Shown here: in pieces, positions 22,696-31,152 of the stretch | How positions within the stretch are numbered: position 1 is the stretch's first letter | Layout: every line of letters starts with the position of its first letter | NCBI GenBank assembly: GCA_007123985.1 | Contig: SLGA01000085.1 | Coordinates: forward strand, 1 to 32,500 | Source of the DNA: Balneolaceae bacterium | Lineage (GTDB): Bacteria > Bacteroidota > Rhodothermia > Balneolales > Balneolaceae | Length of the DNA stretch: 32,500 nucleotides | Direction: 5' to 3' | Notes under the pieces: model-generated | Told to the model about the DNA's origin: nothing | Database searches by the model: none | The model's input: the letters and a program-made list of their open reading frames with translations, nothing else | Translations under genes and position numbers: made by a program

Positions 22696-23250
22696 ATGAA
22701 TATCATTCTATTTGGCCCTCCCGGAGCTGGAAAAGGTACACAAGCTGAGAAAATGATTTCTCATTACAATCTACCGCATCTCTCAACCGGAAATATTTTC
22801 CGTGAAAACATCAAAAACAAAACAGCACTTGGTAAAAAAGTAACCTCTATTCTGGATGCGGGAAAACTGGTACCCGATGAAACCGTTGTAGAGCTTGTTA
22901 CTGATGAAATCAAAAAAGAGAAGTACAAAAACGGAGTTATTTTTGATGGTTTTCCGAGAACTGTAAAACAGGCCGAAGAGCTGGACGCTTTTCTACATAA
23001 AAACGGCAAGAAGGTGGATTCGTTCATCACACTTAGCGTTCCTGAGAAGGAGCTGATTAACCGTATTTTAAGCCGCGGGCAGGGACGGTCAGACGATACA
23101 CCGGAAAAAATAAAGACTCGATTACAGGTTTATCACGATGAAACCGAGCCTGTATTTGCTCACTACAAGAAAAAAAATGTGGTGAAAGAGATTGATGGTG
23201 TAGGCACTATTGAAGAGATTTTTGATCGGATAAAATCTGTTCTCTCTTAG
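22696..23250 (+). CDS. adk: Adenylate kinase
   Basis: 184 residues. P-loop GPPGAGKGTQ (residues 7-16), LSTGNIFR AMP site, DGFPRTVKQAEEL, and RGQGRSDDTPEKIKTRL, which is the short LID version without the ~27-residue zinc/LID insert, as common in Bacteroidota. Interconverts ATP, AMP and ADP. Its 3' end overlaps the convergent phosphoglycerate-mutase-like gene by four bases. Confidence 0.95.
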   Translation: MNIILFGPPGAGKGTQAEKMISHYNLPHLSTGNIFRENIKNKTALGKKVTSILDAGKLVPDETVVELVTDEIKKEKYKNGVIFDGFPRTVKQAEELDAFLHKNGKKVDSFITLSVPEKELINRILSRGQGRSDDTPEKIKTRLQVYHDETEPVFAHYKKKNVVKEIDGVGTIEEIFDRIKSVLS

Positions 23251-24143
23251 TCTTTACCCAACACAGCCAGAATACCAGGGGTTACGTCAAGAATGCTATT
23301 TGCATTTAAAAATGGCCCTGTTTCTCCATGAACAAAAAGTGGTACCGGGTTTCGGGTATGGGTTTTGGTAGATAAATCTTCGATATTGCCGTGATCGCTG
23401 CAAATCACCAATGTATCAGCCGGTTTCTTGTTTTTGATAATATGAATAAGAAATCGGTCGAGTACTTTAAGAACCTGATCCGCCGTATCTCTCTTTTGCG
23501 AGTGCCCGGCCTTATCGGTGAGGTAATACTCATAAAGAACCAGATCGTACATTTCAAGTGCGTTGAGAGCTCTTTCTGATGCATCTTCAGGTTTAATGGA
23601 AGGCACATCAAGGTTTAACATACTTCGCCAGGCAGATTGAACGATTTCTGCTGTAATGGCTCGCTCTTGCAAAACATCTTCAAGCCGGTTTAGAGGTAGT
23701 CCGGCAGATTTTGTCATAAGTGTGGTGCAGCTCCAGCGGTTTCTTTTTTCTGACTTTTCGAAAAAAATATCCGGATAGGCATTTAAGAAATGAGGATTTT
23801 TACCCATTGTTAAAGCTTTGTGAAACAGGCTTTTTTTCTGAAGAAGCGGTTTAATTTTAGAATGAGGAAACGGCCCAAAATGCTTTCCTATTTTTTTTGA
23901 TGCGTTGATCCCGGTAAAAAGTGTAGTCTGCCCTGTTCCGCTTTGTGGCAATCCGTCTACATCCAGGTTAGCATCTGTTTTTTTAAATAAGATGCTGTTT
24001 TCATCTCTATTTACGCACTCTTCATGCACTCCGTTGCTCTTAGTAAAAAAAGAGAATGAAACAAGATTTTCTGTGGCTAACGGATTTAGAGATGAGTTTT
24101 CACCAATTCCAAAACCATCCACAAATACAAAAAGTACTGCCAT
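23247..24143 (-). CDS. Alkaline-phosphatase-superfamily metalloenzyme (phosphoglycerate-mutase-like)
   Basis: 298 residues. Metal-binding motifs of the metalloenzyme superfamily are in order: VDGFGIG (Asp9), SGTGQTTLFTG (nucleophile-region Thr/Ser), YYLTDKAGHSQ, CSDHGNIED and THTRNPVPLFV. This is the same fold as cofactor-independent phosphoglycerate mutase and alkaline phosphatase, but it is much shorter than GpmI (~510) and differs from archaeal ApgM, so the substrate is unknown. Cytoplasmic. Start ATG shares a base with the dtd stop, so the two are co-translated. Confidence 0.82.
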   Translation of the reverse strand: MAVLFVFVDGFGIGENSSLNPLATENLVSFSFFTKSNGVHEECVNRDENSILFKKTDANLDVDGLPQSGTGQTTLFTGINASKKIGKHFGPFPHSKIKPLLQKKSLFHKALTMGKNPHFLNAYPDIFFEKSEKRNRWSCTTLMTKSAGLPLNRLEDVLQERAITAEIVQSAWRSMLNLDVPSIKPEDASERALNALEMYDLVLYEYYLTDKAGHSQKRDTADQVLKVLDRFLIHIIKNKKPADTLVICSDHGNIEDLSTKTHTRNPVPLFVHGETGPFLNANSILDVTPGILAVLGKD

Positions 24144-24583
24144 TACTTCTCCAGTATCAGTGTAACGGGGCCATCGTTCACAAGCTCAACATCCATCATA
24201 GCACCAAACTCACCTGATTGCACATTCAAATTACTCTCTGTTCTTAATTTTTCAATCATATAATCATACAGAGGTTCGGCAGTTTCTGGACGGGCCGCTT
24301 CTATGAAACTGGGTCTGGTTCCTTTTTTTGAATTTCCATAGAGCGTAAACTGTGAAACCACCAAAAGACCTCCATTGATATCTTTCACTGATCGATTCAT
24401 CTTTCCCTCATCATCCTCAAAAACTCGGAGCTTAGGAATCTTTGTACAACACCAGTCAGCTTGTTCTTTTGTATCTGTTTCATGAATACCAGCAAGCAGT
24501 AATAATCCTCTCTCAATTTTACCTGTTATGTTACCGTTTATGGTTACTGACGCTCTGCTTACTCGCTGAATGACTATTCTCAT
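24143..24583 (-). CDS. dtd: D-aminoacyl-tRNA deacylase
   Basis: 146 residues starting at the ATG at 24583 (MRIVIQRVSRASV); an upstream ATG at 24673 would add 30 residues not found in the family. Catalytic and specificity motifs are the SQFTLYGN and NDGPVTLILE signatures. It hydrolyses D-amino acids from mischarged tRNAs. Its upstream leader runs into the DnaA-box cluster at 24597-24946, and a TAATTTTG (-7-like) box lies on the minus strand at 24628-24635. Confidence 0.94.
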   Translation of the reverse strand: MRIVIQRVSRASVTINGNITGKIERGLLLLAGIHETDTKEQADWCCTKIPKLRVFEDDEGKMNRSVKDINGGLLVVSQFTLYGNSKKGTRPSFIEAARPETAEPLYDYMIEKLRTESNLNVQSGEFGAMMDVELVNDGPVTLILEK

Positions 24584-24589
24584 ATGTGG

Positions 24590-24950
24590 GAAACTATGTG
24601 GATAATGTTGCTTTTTGATGTTAGTAACAAAATTAAAACAGTTTTCATGTAATCTATCCACATTGATTAACAATTAAAACCGGTTATCCACATTGAAAAA
24701 GAATAACTTTTCGTGTGGATGAAACAGATGTATGGTATAGGTGTAAAAAATATGGAATGTTAATTACTGCTATTTAAAAAATATAAAGCATTGTTTTTTA
24801 ATAATTAGTTATTCACATATTTATTAACAATCAGAGAAGAGTTATACAATCTGTTCTAATAAAAAAGTTATACACTTCTTAACACTGTTCTACTACTATA
24901 CTACAAAATTTACAATCCAATACTTTTCGTTAACTCCTGTGGATAACCTG
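24590..24950. other. DnaA-box cluster, candidate replication origin
   Basis: A 472-nt gene-free, AT-rich stretch (24584-25055) separates dtd and purM. I read three perfect DnaA boxes (24597-24605 minus, 24684-24692 plus, 24938-24946 minus) and four near matches (24654-24662, 24714-24722, 24809-24817 with one mismatch, 24868-24876 with two). Very AT-rich runs between about 24760 and 24840 could unwind. The remainder (24951-25055) shows nothing further. dnaA and other origin-linked genes are absent from the window, and the ribosomal cluster to the left would be head-on to a leftward fork, so this is a candidate only. Confidence 0.5.
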
Positions 24951-25055
24951 AACCATTTAGTTAAAATGTAAAGTTTTAATCTTTCTATCTTTCTGATCAA
25001 TTGTGATAATTTCCATTTACCAGTAAATTTTTAAACCGTTTAAACAAGTTCTACA

Positions 25056-26060
25056 GTGTCAGAAAAAAAATATACTTACAAAGATTCCGGAGTTGATATT
25101 AAAGCAGGAGAAGAACTTGTTAACTCAATTAAAGATGTGGTTAAAGAGACTCATAATGCAAATGTTCTGAGTAATATTGGAGGATTTGGCGGACTCTTTT
25201 CAGCTAATTTTACCTCTCTTAAAAATCCCGTTCTGGTAAGTAGTGTAGATGGTGTGGGGACCAAGCTAATTGTAGCATTTAAAGCCCGTATATATGATAC
25301 TGTTGGCCAGGATCTTGTGAACCACTGTGTGAATGACATTGCAGTTTGCGGTGCAGATCCGCTTTTTTTTCTCGACTATTTTTCAACAGGAAAACTGGAA
25401 CAGAACATAGGCTACGATGTAATTAAAGGATTTGCCAAAGCGTGTAAAGAAAATGGGGTAGCATTAATTGGTGGTGAAACTGCCGAAATGCCGGATATCT
25501 ATAAAAAGGGTGAGTTTGATCTGGCAGGAACCGTAGTTGGTGTTGTTGACAGAGATAAACTGATTACCGGTGAAAACATAAAAAAAGGTGATCTGCTTCT
25601 TGGTTTCAAAAGCACAGGACTGCACACAAACGGATACTCTTTGGCGCGAAAGGTACTCTTCAGTAAATTTGATATTAATGATAAACCCGATGAACTAAAA
25701 AACAGCATTGGAGAGGAACTTCTGCAGGTTCATAAATCATATCTGTCATTGATAAAGAAATTAAGAGAAACAGATGGGGTAAATGGATTTTCGCACATTA
25801 CCGGTGGTGGCATTGAGGGAAATACAAAACGAATTTTACCGGATGGATATAAACTTTCTGTTGATTGGAACAGCTGGGAACGTCCTGCAATATTCAAATT
25901 GATTCAAAAAACAGGAAATGTACCCGAAGAGGATATGCAGGCAACTTTTAATCTTGGAATAGGTATGATAGCTGTAGTTTCCAAGGATAAAGCTGATACC
26001 ATCCAAAATATTTGTAAAACGATTGGTGAAGAGGCAGTAATTATCGGGAATGTTGTCTGA
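25056..26060 (+). CDS. purM: Phosphoribosylformylglycinamidine cyclo-ligase
   Basis: 334 residues. GTG start (codons SEKKYTYKDSGVD follow, the normal family start). Motifs: SSVDGVGTKL, HCVNDIAVCGADPLFFLDYF, ALIGGETAEMPDIY and HITGGGIEGN, the ATP and substrate sites of AIR synthetase. It makes aminoimidazole ribotide in purine synthesis. No other pur genes are beside it. The DUF2914 gene begins 22 nt downstream and is probably in the same transcript. Confidence 0.96.
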   Translation: MSEKKYTYKDSGVDIKAGEELVNSIKDVVKETHNANVLSNIGGFGGLFSANFTSLKNPVLVSSVDGVGTKLIVAFKARIYDTVGQDLVNHCVNDIAVCGADPLFFLDYFSTGKLEQNIGYDVIKGFAKACKENGVALIGGETAEMPDIYKKGEFDLAGTVVGVVDRDKLITGENIKKGDLLLGFKSTGLHTNGYSLARKVLFSKFDINDKPDELKNSIGEELLQVHKSYLSLIKKLRETDGVNGFSHITGGGIEGNTKRILPDGYKLSVDWNSWERPAIFKLIQKTGNVPEEDMQATFNLGIGMIAVVSKDKADTIQNICKTIGEEAVIIGNVV

Positions 26061-26082
26061 AATAAATCAAATATAAAACTAC

Positions 26083-27174
26083 ATGCTAATTCGCCTTCGG
26101 GCTTACCTCCGGTTACGGAAAAAATACCTTCCTTTACTTTTCTTTATCACCGGTTTTTTGTGGGATACGCTTACCCTTGGGAGAATAGACCGACTTTACG
26201 ACAGGGTGATACTCAGCACGTACATGGCATCTCTTACAGGTTGTCTATATTTGTATAATGTTGCAGATGATGGTGCATGGAAAGAGACTTTTTTTGAGAT
26301 GTATGAAAAATATCTTCCACTTGCCATTCAATTTTTTCTGGGTGGACTCTGCAGCGCATTTGTGATCTATTTTTCACGAAGTGTTTCATTAACCAAAACC
26401 CTCTCCTTTTTTATTATTCTGGTAATTTTGCTGTTTGCAAATGAACTCCTCAAAAAACGAATTTCAAATAAGTATTTACAGTTTAGCGCATACTTTTTTG
26501 TGAATTTCACCTTTTTCACATTTTTTATACCGGTGTTAATCAGGCAAATGAACACGTTCATTTTTTTAATTTCAGGTTTTGTTAGCCTCACCATCACAAC
26601 AATACTTATTGTATACATTTATCGCTCCAGTCCATCCACTCGAAAAGAGATCAGCAAGAAAAAAACTCTTGGAATTATTACCGGGCTATATGTAATGTTC
26701 AACACATTCTATTTTCTAAACTTGATACCACCTGTACCTCTTGCACTTGATACCGGAATTGTAGCCCACAACGTGCAAAAAATGAACGGTGATTATAAAG
26801 TTACCTATCAGGAAGAAGTATGGTACAAATTCTGGAGGCAGAACGATCTTACCTATATACAGGAGCGGGATACAAATGTGTATGTCTATACCTCCATATT
26901 TGCCCCAACAGATCTCCGAAAAGCAGTAGCCCATCGGTGGAGATGGAAAAATCCGCAGACAGGGCGCTGGCAAACAGTTGATCGGATAGGGTATGAAATA
27001 ACCGGTGGCAGAGATGCAGGCTATAGGGGATTTACATTCAAACGAAATATCAGAGAGGGAGACTGGCGCGTTGATGTAATAACCGAAGAGGGACAAATTA
27101 TTGGGATTGTACGTTTTGAAGTTGTAATGGGAGAAGTAAACGAAAACCTTCGGCTTGAAACGAAAATTTTTTAG
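26083..27174 (+). CDS. DUF2914-domain membrane protein
   Basis: 363 residues. The N-terminal two-thirds (to about 225) has six or seven hydrophobic helices; the C-terminal third (EEVWYKFWRQNDL, VAHRWRWKNP, GRWQTVDRIGYEITGGRDAGYRGFT, GDWRVDVITEEGQIIG) matches the DUF2914 pattern, a probable extracytoplasmic beta domain. Function unknown. Likely co-transcribed with purM. Confidence 0.8.
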   Translation: MLIRLRAYLRLRKKYLPLLFFITGFLWDTLTLGRIDRLYDRVILSTYMASLTGCLYLYNVADDGAWKETFFEMYEKYLPLAIQFFLGGLCSAFVIYFSRSVSLTKTLSFFIILVILLFANELLKKRISNKYLQFSAYFFVNFTFFTFFIPVLIRQMNTFIFLISGFVSLTITTILIVYIYRSSPSTRKEISKKKTLGIITGLYVMFNTFYFLNLIPPVPLALDTGIVAHNVQKMNGDYKVTYQEEVWYKFWRQNDLTYIQERDTNVYVYTSIFAPTDLRKAVAHRWRWKNPQTGRWQTVDRIGYEITGGRDAGYRGFTFKRNIREGDWRVDVITEEGQIIGIVRFEVVMGEVNENLRLETKIF

Positions 27175-27271
27175 TTAGAAAATTTTTCACTGAAATACAG
27201 ATATATTATAGGGAACAAAGAGCAGTATATGTGTTCAAAAACATATAAAAACCAATCATTAAGGTGATACA

Positions 27272-27991
27272 ATGGAAAAAAATAATCTGGCTGGATTTAT
27301 ACTCATTGGTATCTGTTTATTCGCAGGTTTAACAGTGCTTGGCTTCTTTTTGAATAGTTCAGTAAAAACGTTCAAAGATTATGAGAGAACTGTAACCGTT
27401 CGTGGACTTGCCGAACAGGAACACATGGCTGATGTGGTTATATGGCCCCTGCAATTTACACTGGCAAGTAATAATAGGGAAGAAATTTACCGACAACTTG
27501 ATAAAAACGCTGAAATTATTTCAGCGTTTTTATCAGAAAACGGAATAGCAGAAGATGAGATTTCGATTGATGTACCTGTTGTTACTGACAGACAAGCACA
27601 GCGCTGGGGCGGCGACAGCAGCGCACAATTTCGGTATGTAGCATCTCAGGCAATTACTGTGTACTCAAATAATGTGGAACATGTACGAAGTGTGATGAGA
27701 AATGTGGGAGATCTTGGGAGGCAGGGTGTGATAATATCAGGGGATGATTATCAATTTCGAACTGAATATATGTTTACACGGCTGAATGATATTAAACCGG
27801 AAATGATAGAAGAGGCTACAATAGAAGCCCGAAAAGTAGCCGAAAAATTTGCAGAAGATTCAGACAGTAAACTTGGTAAAATAAAAACAGCATCACAGGG
27901 GCAGTTTACCATATCTGATCGCGACAATAACAATCCGCACATAAAAAATGTGAGGGTAGTATCAACGATTGTGTACTACTTAACAGATTAG
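27272..27991 (+). CDS. SIMPL-domain (DUF541) protein
   Basis: 239 residues with an N-terminal membrane anchor (about 8-29), then a SIMPL domain: VTVRGLAEQEHMADVVIWPL, LSENGIAEDEISI, SSAQFRYVASQAITVYSNNV, EARKVAEKFAEDSDSKLGKI. The family is periplasmic/membrane-associated with unclear function; some members influence oxidative stress tolerance. 97 nt after the DUF2914 gene. Confidence 0.85.
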   Translation: MEKNNLAGFILIGICLFAGLTVLGFFLNSSVKTFKDYERTVTVRGLAEQEHMADVVIWPLQFTLASNNREEIYRQLDKNAEIISAFLSENGIAEDEISIDVPVVTDRQAQRWGGDSSAQFRYVASQAITVYSNNVEHVRSVMRNVGDLGRQGVIISGDDYQFRTEYMFTRLNDIKPEMIEEATIEARKVAEKFAEDSDSKLGKIKTASQGQFTISDRDNNNPHIKNVRVVSTIVYYLTD

Positions 27992-28045
27992 TTTTTGCGT
28001 TTTGATGGTTGGCTTCTCATCTTTTAAAAAAAATGATACAGTTCT

Positions 28046-28387
28046 ATGAAAAGAGTTCATCTTCTAAAAATTGCACACGGCCGTAGCGGCGATAAAGGGA
28101 ATGGCAGTAATGTGGGTATCATTGCACGCCATCCGAAAATATACCCGTTTTTACGGGAAACCTTAACAGAAACCCGCGTGAAAGAACACATGAAGCACAT
28201 CTGTAAAGGAGATGTTGAGCGATTTGAGATGCCAAATATAGGGGCTCTGAATTTTATTCTGAATGAGAGTCTTGGAGGCGGAGGTACGGTATCACTAAAA
28301 CTGGACGCCCAGGGAAAAACCCATGCTTCTACCCTACTTCGCATGGAAATTGATGTACCCGAAGAGTTACTCGATTTGGTAGATTAA
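28046..28387 (+). CDS. Stand-alone AtuA-like C-terminal domain protein
   Basis: 113 residues matching the C-terminal ferredoxin-fold-like part of AtuA/DUF1446 proteins (AHGRSGDKGNGSNVGIIARHP, ALNFILNESLGGGGTVSLKLD, LLRMEIDVPEELL). In many bacteria this small protein is separate from the large AtuA part; the large partner is absent from the window. AtuA proteins belong to acyclic terpenoid or acyl-CoA breakdown, but the role of the free domain is unknown. Stop is three nt before the APC permease start, so they are likely translated together. Confidence 0.78.
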   Translation: MKRVHLLKIAHGRSGDKGNGSNVGIIARHPKIYPFLRETLTETRVKEHMKHICKGDVERFEMPNIGALNFILNESLGGGGTVSLKLDAQGKTHASTLLRMEIDVPEELLDLVD

Positions 28388-28390
28388 GGG

Positions 28391-30604
28391 ATGGAATCGT
28401 CAGCCTCCCAAACAAGAACCATAGGATTAACAGGTGCCACAGGTATAGGTGTTGGTGCTATGGTTGGCGGCGGGATTCTGGCATTAGCAGGTGTGGCTTT
28501 TTCTGTTGCGGGGCCATCAGCTATTCTTGCATTTGCACTGAATGGTTTAATTGCATTGATAATTGCTCTCAGTTTTGCTGAGATGGCAGCGGCACATCCG
28601 CAGTCGGGCGGTACCTACACATTTGCAAAAAAAGCACTTTCCTTAAATGTGGCATTTGGCGTTGGTTGGGTGGTTTGGTTTGCATCAATTGTAGCGGCAG
28701 TTCTCTATGCACTTGGATTTGGAGCCTTTGCAGTCTTTTCCCTTCAGCAGATTATTCCGGCTTTAACGGAAGGTGGGAACTATACATGGCTTTCAACGCT
28801 GTTGGCATTAGTTGCTCTTGGCCTTTATGTATTTCAGTTAACCCGTTCATCAGGTGGGGGCGGATCCTTTATTAATATAGGTAAAGTAGCTGTTTTTGCT
28901 GTATTAATAGCAGGGGGGCTTGCAGCTTTTTTTAACACTCCTGTTTCACATGTTCGTGAAAGTCTGAGTCCATTTTTTGCGGACGGTTTTTCCGGTTTGA
29001 TTGCAGCCATGGGGTATACATTTATTGCGCTTCAGGGTTTTGATCTGATTGCTGCGGCATCGGGTGAGATAAAAACACCCGAAAAAACCATTCCAAAAGC
29101 GATGATGGCAACCCTCGCAATTGGCCTTGCAATCTACATTCCGCTTCTGTTTGTGATTTCAACCGTGGGTATGAATCCGGGCGAATCGATTACAGAGGTG
29201 AGCACGGCCTATCCGGAAACTGTAGTGGCAATTGCTGCACAAAATTATCTGGGTTCATTTGGTTTCTGGCTGGTTATGGTTGCCGGTATTTTTTCGATGC
29301 TATCTGCTCTTCAGGCAAATGTTTTTGCGGCTTCACGTATAGCTCTTGCTATGTCGCTCGATCGCACTCTCTCCCACCAACTTTCCGTTCTTCATGAAAA
29401 ATTTGGAACACCGGTTATAGCCATCTATGTAACGGGTGCTATTGTTGGCCTGTTGATATTTATTTTACCCGATGTTGCCGCGGCCGGTGCTGCTTCCAGT
29501 TTGATCTTTTTAATAACATTTGCCCTTGCACAGGGTGTAAACATGTTGATGCGAAAGCGCAGTTTTAAGCAGGTAATTACATTCAGAGTACCCTATTACC
29601 CGGCGCTACCCATTATTGGTATTACAGCCTGTGTAGGCTTGGCTCTGTTTCAGGCTGTTGCGGTTCCTTCAGCAGGAATAATTGCACTTATATGGCTTGT
29701 ATTGGGCAGTTTTCTGTTTGTTATTTTCTTTGTGCAGAGAGCCAGAGTAATTGATGCATCCAACGAAGCCCTCAACCCCGACCTCATTCGCCTGAGGGGA
29801 CTCAGCCCGCTTGTACTTGTACCCATAGCCAATCCTGCCAATGCCGACTCCATGGTGTTTGTAGCCAATGCACTTGCACCTCCGCAGGTGGGCAGAGTTC
29901 TGTTGCTTTCAATTGTAACGCCTGACGAAGATAGAGATACAACCGAGCTGAAACTTGAAAATTCGCAAAATGCAATACGCAAAGCACTTTCAGCTTCGTT
30001 CGATTCAGGCTTGCGCCCTGATGCACTTGCAACAATAGCTGATGAACGATGGGGCGAAATTGCCAGGGTTGTAAAAGTTCATCGCTGTCGCAGCTTGCTT
30101 CTGGGATTAAGCTATTTAGCAGATACTCAAACAGCTGAAAATCTTGAAAAACTGGTAGCTTCCGTGCATTGCGACGTGGTAGTTTTCAGAACTCCCTATA
30201 GCGGATGGAATATAAAAGATGCCCGCAAAATATTAGTTCCTGTTAGAGGTACAGGCGAACATGATGCACTAAGAGCCAGGGTTCTCGGAAGTTTATGGAG
30301 AACCACCCAGCCCGAAATAACATTTGTGCAAATGGTGCCAGAAAATACACCAAATAAGAAACTGGCAAGTATAGAGAAAGAATTACAGCGTTTTGCAGGG
30401 CGTATTATACCAGGAAATACAGTTACAAAAGTAATACCTGAAGCTAATGTGCCGGAGAAATTAACTGAATTAACTCATGACTTTGATCTTGTGATAATGG
30501 GACTTGGTAAAGCAGGGTTGAATAACCGTGCGTTTGGCGGTGTAACCCTAAAACTTGCCGGTGAAACAGGTACCGCTCTTATACTGATTAGCCACTCAAA
30601 ATAG
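28391..30604 (+). CDS. APC-family amino-acid permease with C-terminal universal-stress (Usp) domains
   Basis: 737 residues. Residues ~12-455 form 12 predicted membrane helices of the APC superfamily (GATGIGVGAMVGGGILALAG, then the GEIKTPEKTIPKA loop typical of amino-acid permeases). Residues ~475-735 are two UspA-type domains: one around LVPIANPANADSMVF and one around KILVPVRGTGEHDALRARVL, ending with LVIMGLGKAGL. Such fusions are found in environmental bacteria and are thought to couple uptake to ATP/stress sensing. Substrate is not predictable from sequence. Downstream of the AtuA-like gene. Confidence 0.88.
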   Translation: MESSASQTRTIGLTGATGIGVGAMVGGGILALAGVAFSVAGPSAILAFALNGLIALIIALSFAEMAAAHPQSGGTYTFAKKALSLNVAFGVGWVVWFASIVAAVLYALGFGAFAVFSLQQIIPALTEGGNYTWLSTLLALVALGLYVFQLTRSSGGGGSFINIGKVAVFAVLIAGGLAAFFNTPVSHVRESLSPFFADGFSGLIAAMGYTFIALQGFDLIAAASGEIKTPEKTIPKAMMATLAIGLAIYIPLLFVISTVGMNPGESITEVSTAYPETVVAIAAQNYLGSFGFWLVMVAGIFSMLSALQANVFAASRIALAMSLDRTLSHQLSVLHEKFGTPVIAIYVTGAIVGLLIFILPDVAAAGAASSLIFLITFALAQGVNMLMRKRSFKQVITFRVPYYPALPIIGITACVGLALFQAVAVPSAGIIALIWLVLGSFLFVIFFVQRARVIDASNEALNPDLIRLRGLSPLVLVPIANPANADSMVFVANALAPPQVGRVLLLSIVTPDEDRDTTELKLENSQNAIRKALSASFDSGLRPDALATIADERWGEIARVVKVHRCRSLLLGLSYLADTQTAENLEKLVASVHCDVVVFRTPYSGWNIKDARKILVPVRGTGEHDALRARVLGSLWRTTQPEITFVQMVPENTPNKKLASIEKELQRFAGRIIPGNTVTKVIPEANVPEKLTELTHDFDLVIMGLGKAGLNNRAFGGVTLKLAGETGTALILISHSK

Positions 30605-30660
30605 TTGAAATTACAAATCCAGGTATGTGAATGGAATCGTTAACTGCTTAATAAAAAGGC

Positions 30661-31047
30661 ATGCTTCTAAAATACAGTTTTGCATGGTTTGGCATGATGT
30701 TTCTTGCAATTATTAACGGCACACTACGCGATTTTATTTACGCCACGATGGTGAGCGAACCGGCAGCTCATCAAATATCCACAATTACTCTTATTCTTCT
30801 ATTTGCAGCCTGGTTTAGGTTTTTAACATTGAAATGGCCAATAAACTCACCAGTACAGGCATGGAAAATCGGCATCATCTGGCTGTTCGCAACACTTATT
30901 TTTGAAACAGGAATGGGGCTATTTCTTATCGGGCTAAATTGGAGTGATATTATTCAGCAGTACAATCTTTTTTCAGGGAATTTGTGGGTATTGATTCCTC
31001 TGTGGACGTTTATTGGACCACGATTTTTCTTTAGTTTTCAGAAATAA
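30661..31047 (+). CDS. Small four-helix membrane protein
   Basis: 128 residues, with hydrophobic segments at about 1-20, 38-54, 71-92 and 104-123. Conserved-looking polar spots: FAWFG, ATMVSEPAAHQIS and FETGMGLFLIGLNW. I do not recognise the family. Separated from the neighbouring genes by 56 and 105 nt. Confidence 0.6.
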   Translation: MLLKYSFAWFGMMFLAIINGTLRDFIYATMVSEPAAHQISTITLILLFAAWFRFLTLKWPINSPVQAWKIGIIWLFATLIFETGMGLFLIGLNWSDIIQQYNLFSGNLWVLIPLWTFIGPRFFFSFQK

Positions 31048-31152
31048 AAGTAACTTAAGTTTTTGCTATGTGAGTATGGTTGGTTTATACTATTTAATGG
31101 GGTGAAGGTAAGAAAGAAGCTCTGAGCATTTTGATTATAAACCATTTCGGAT

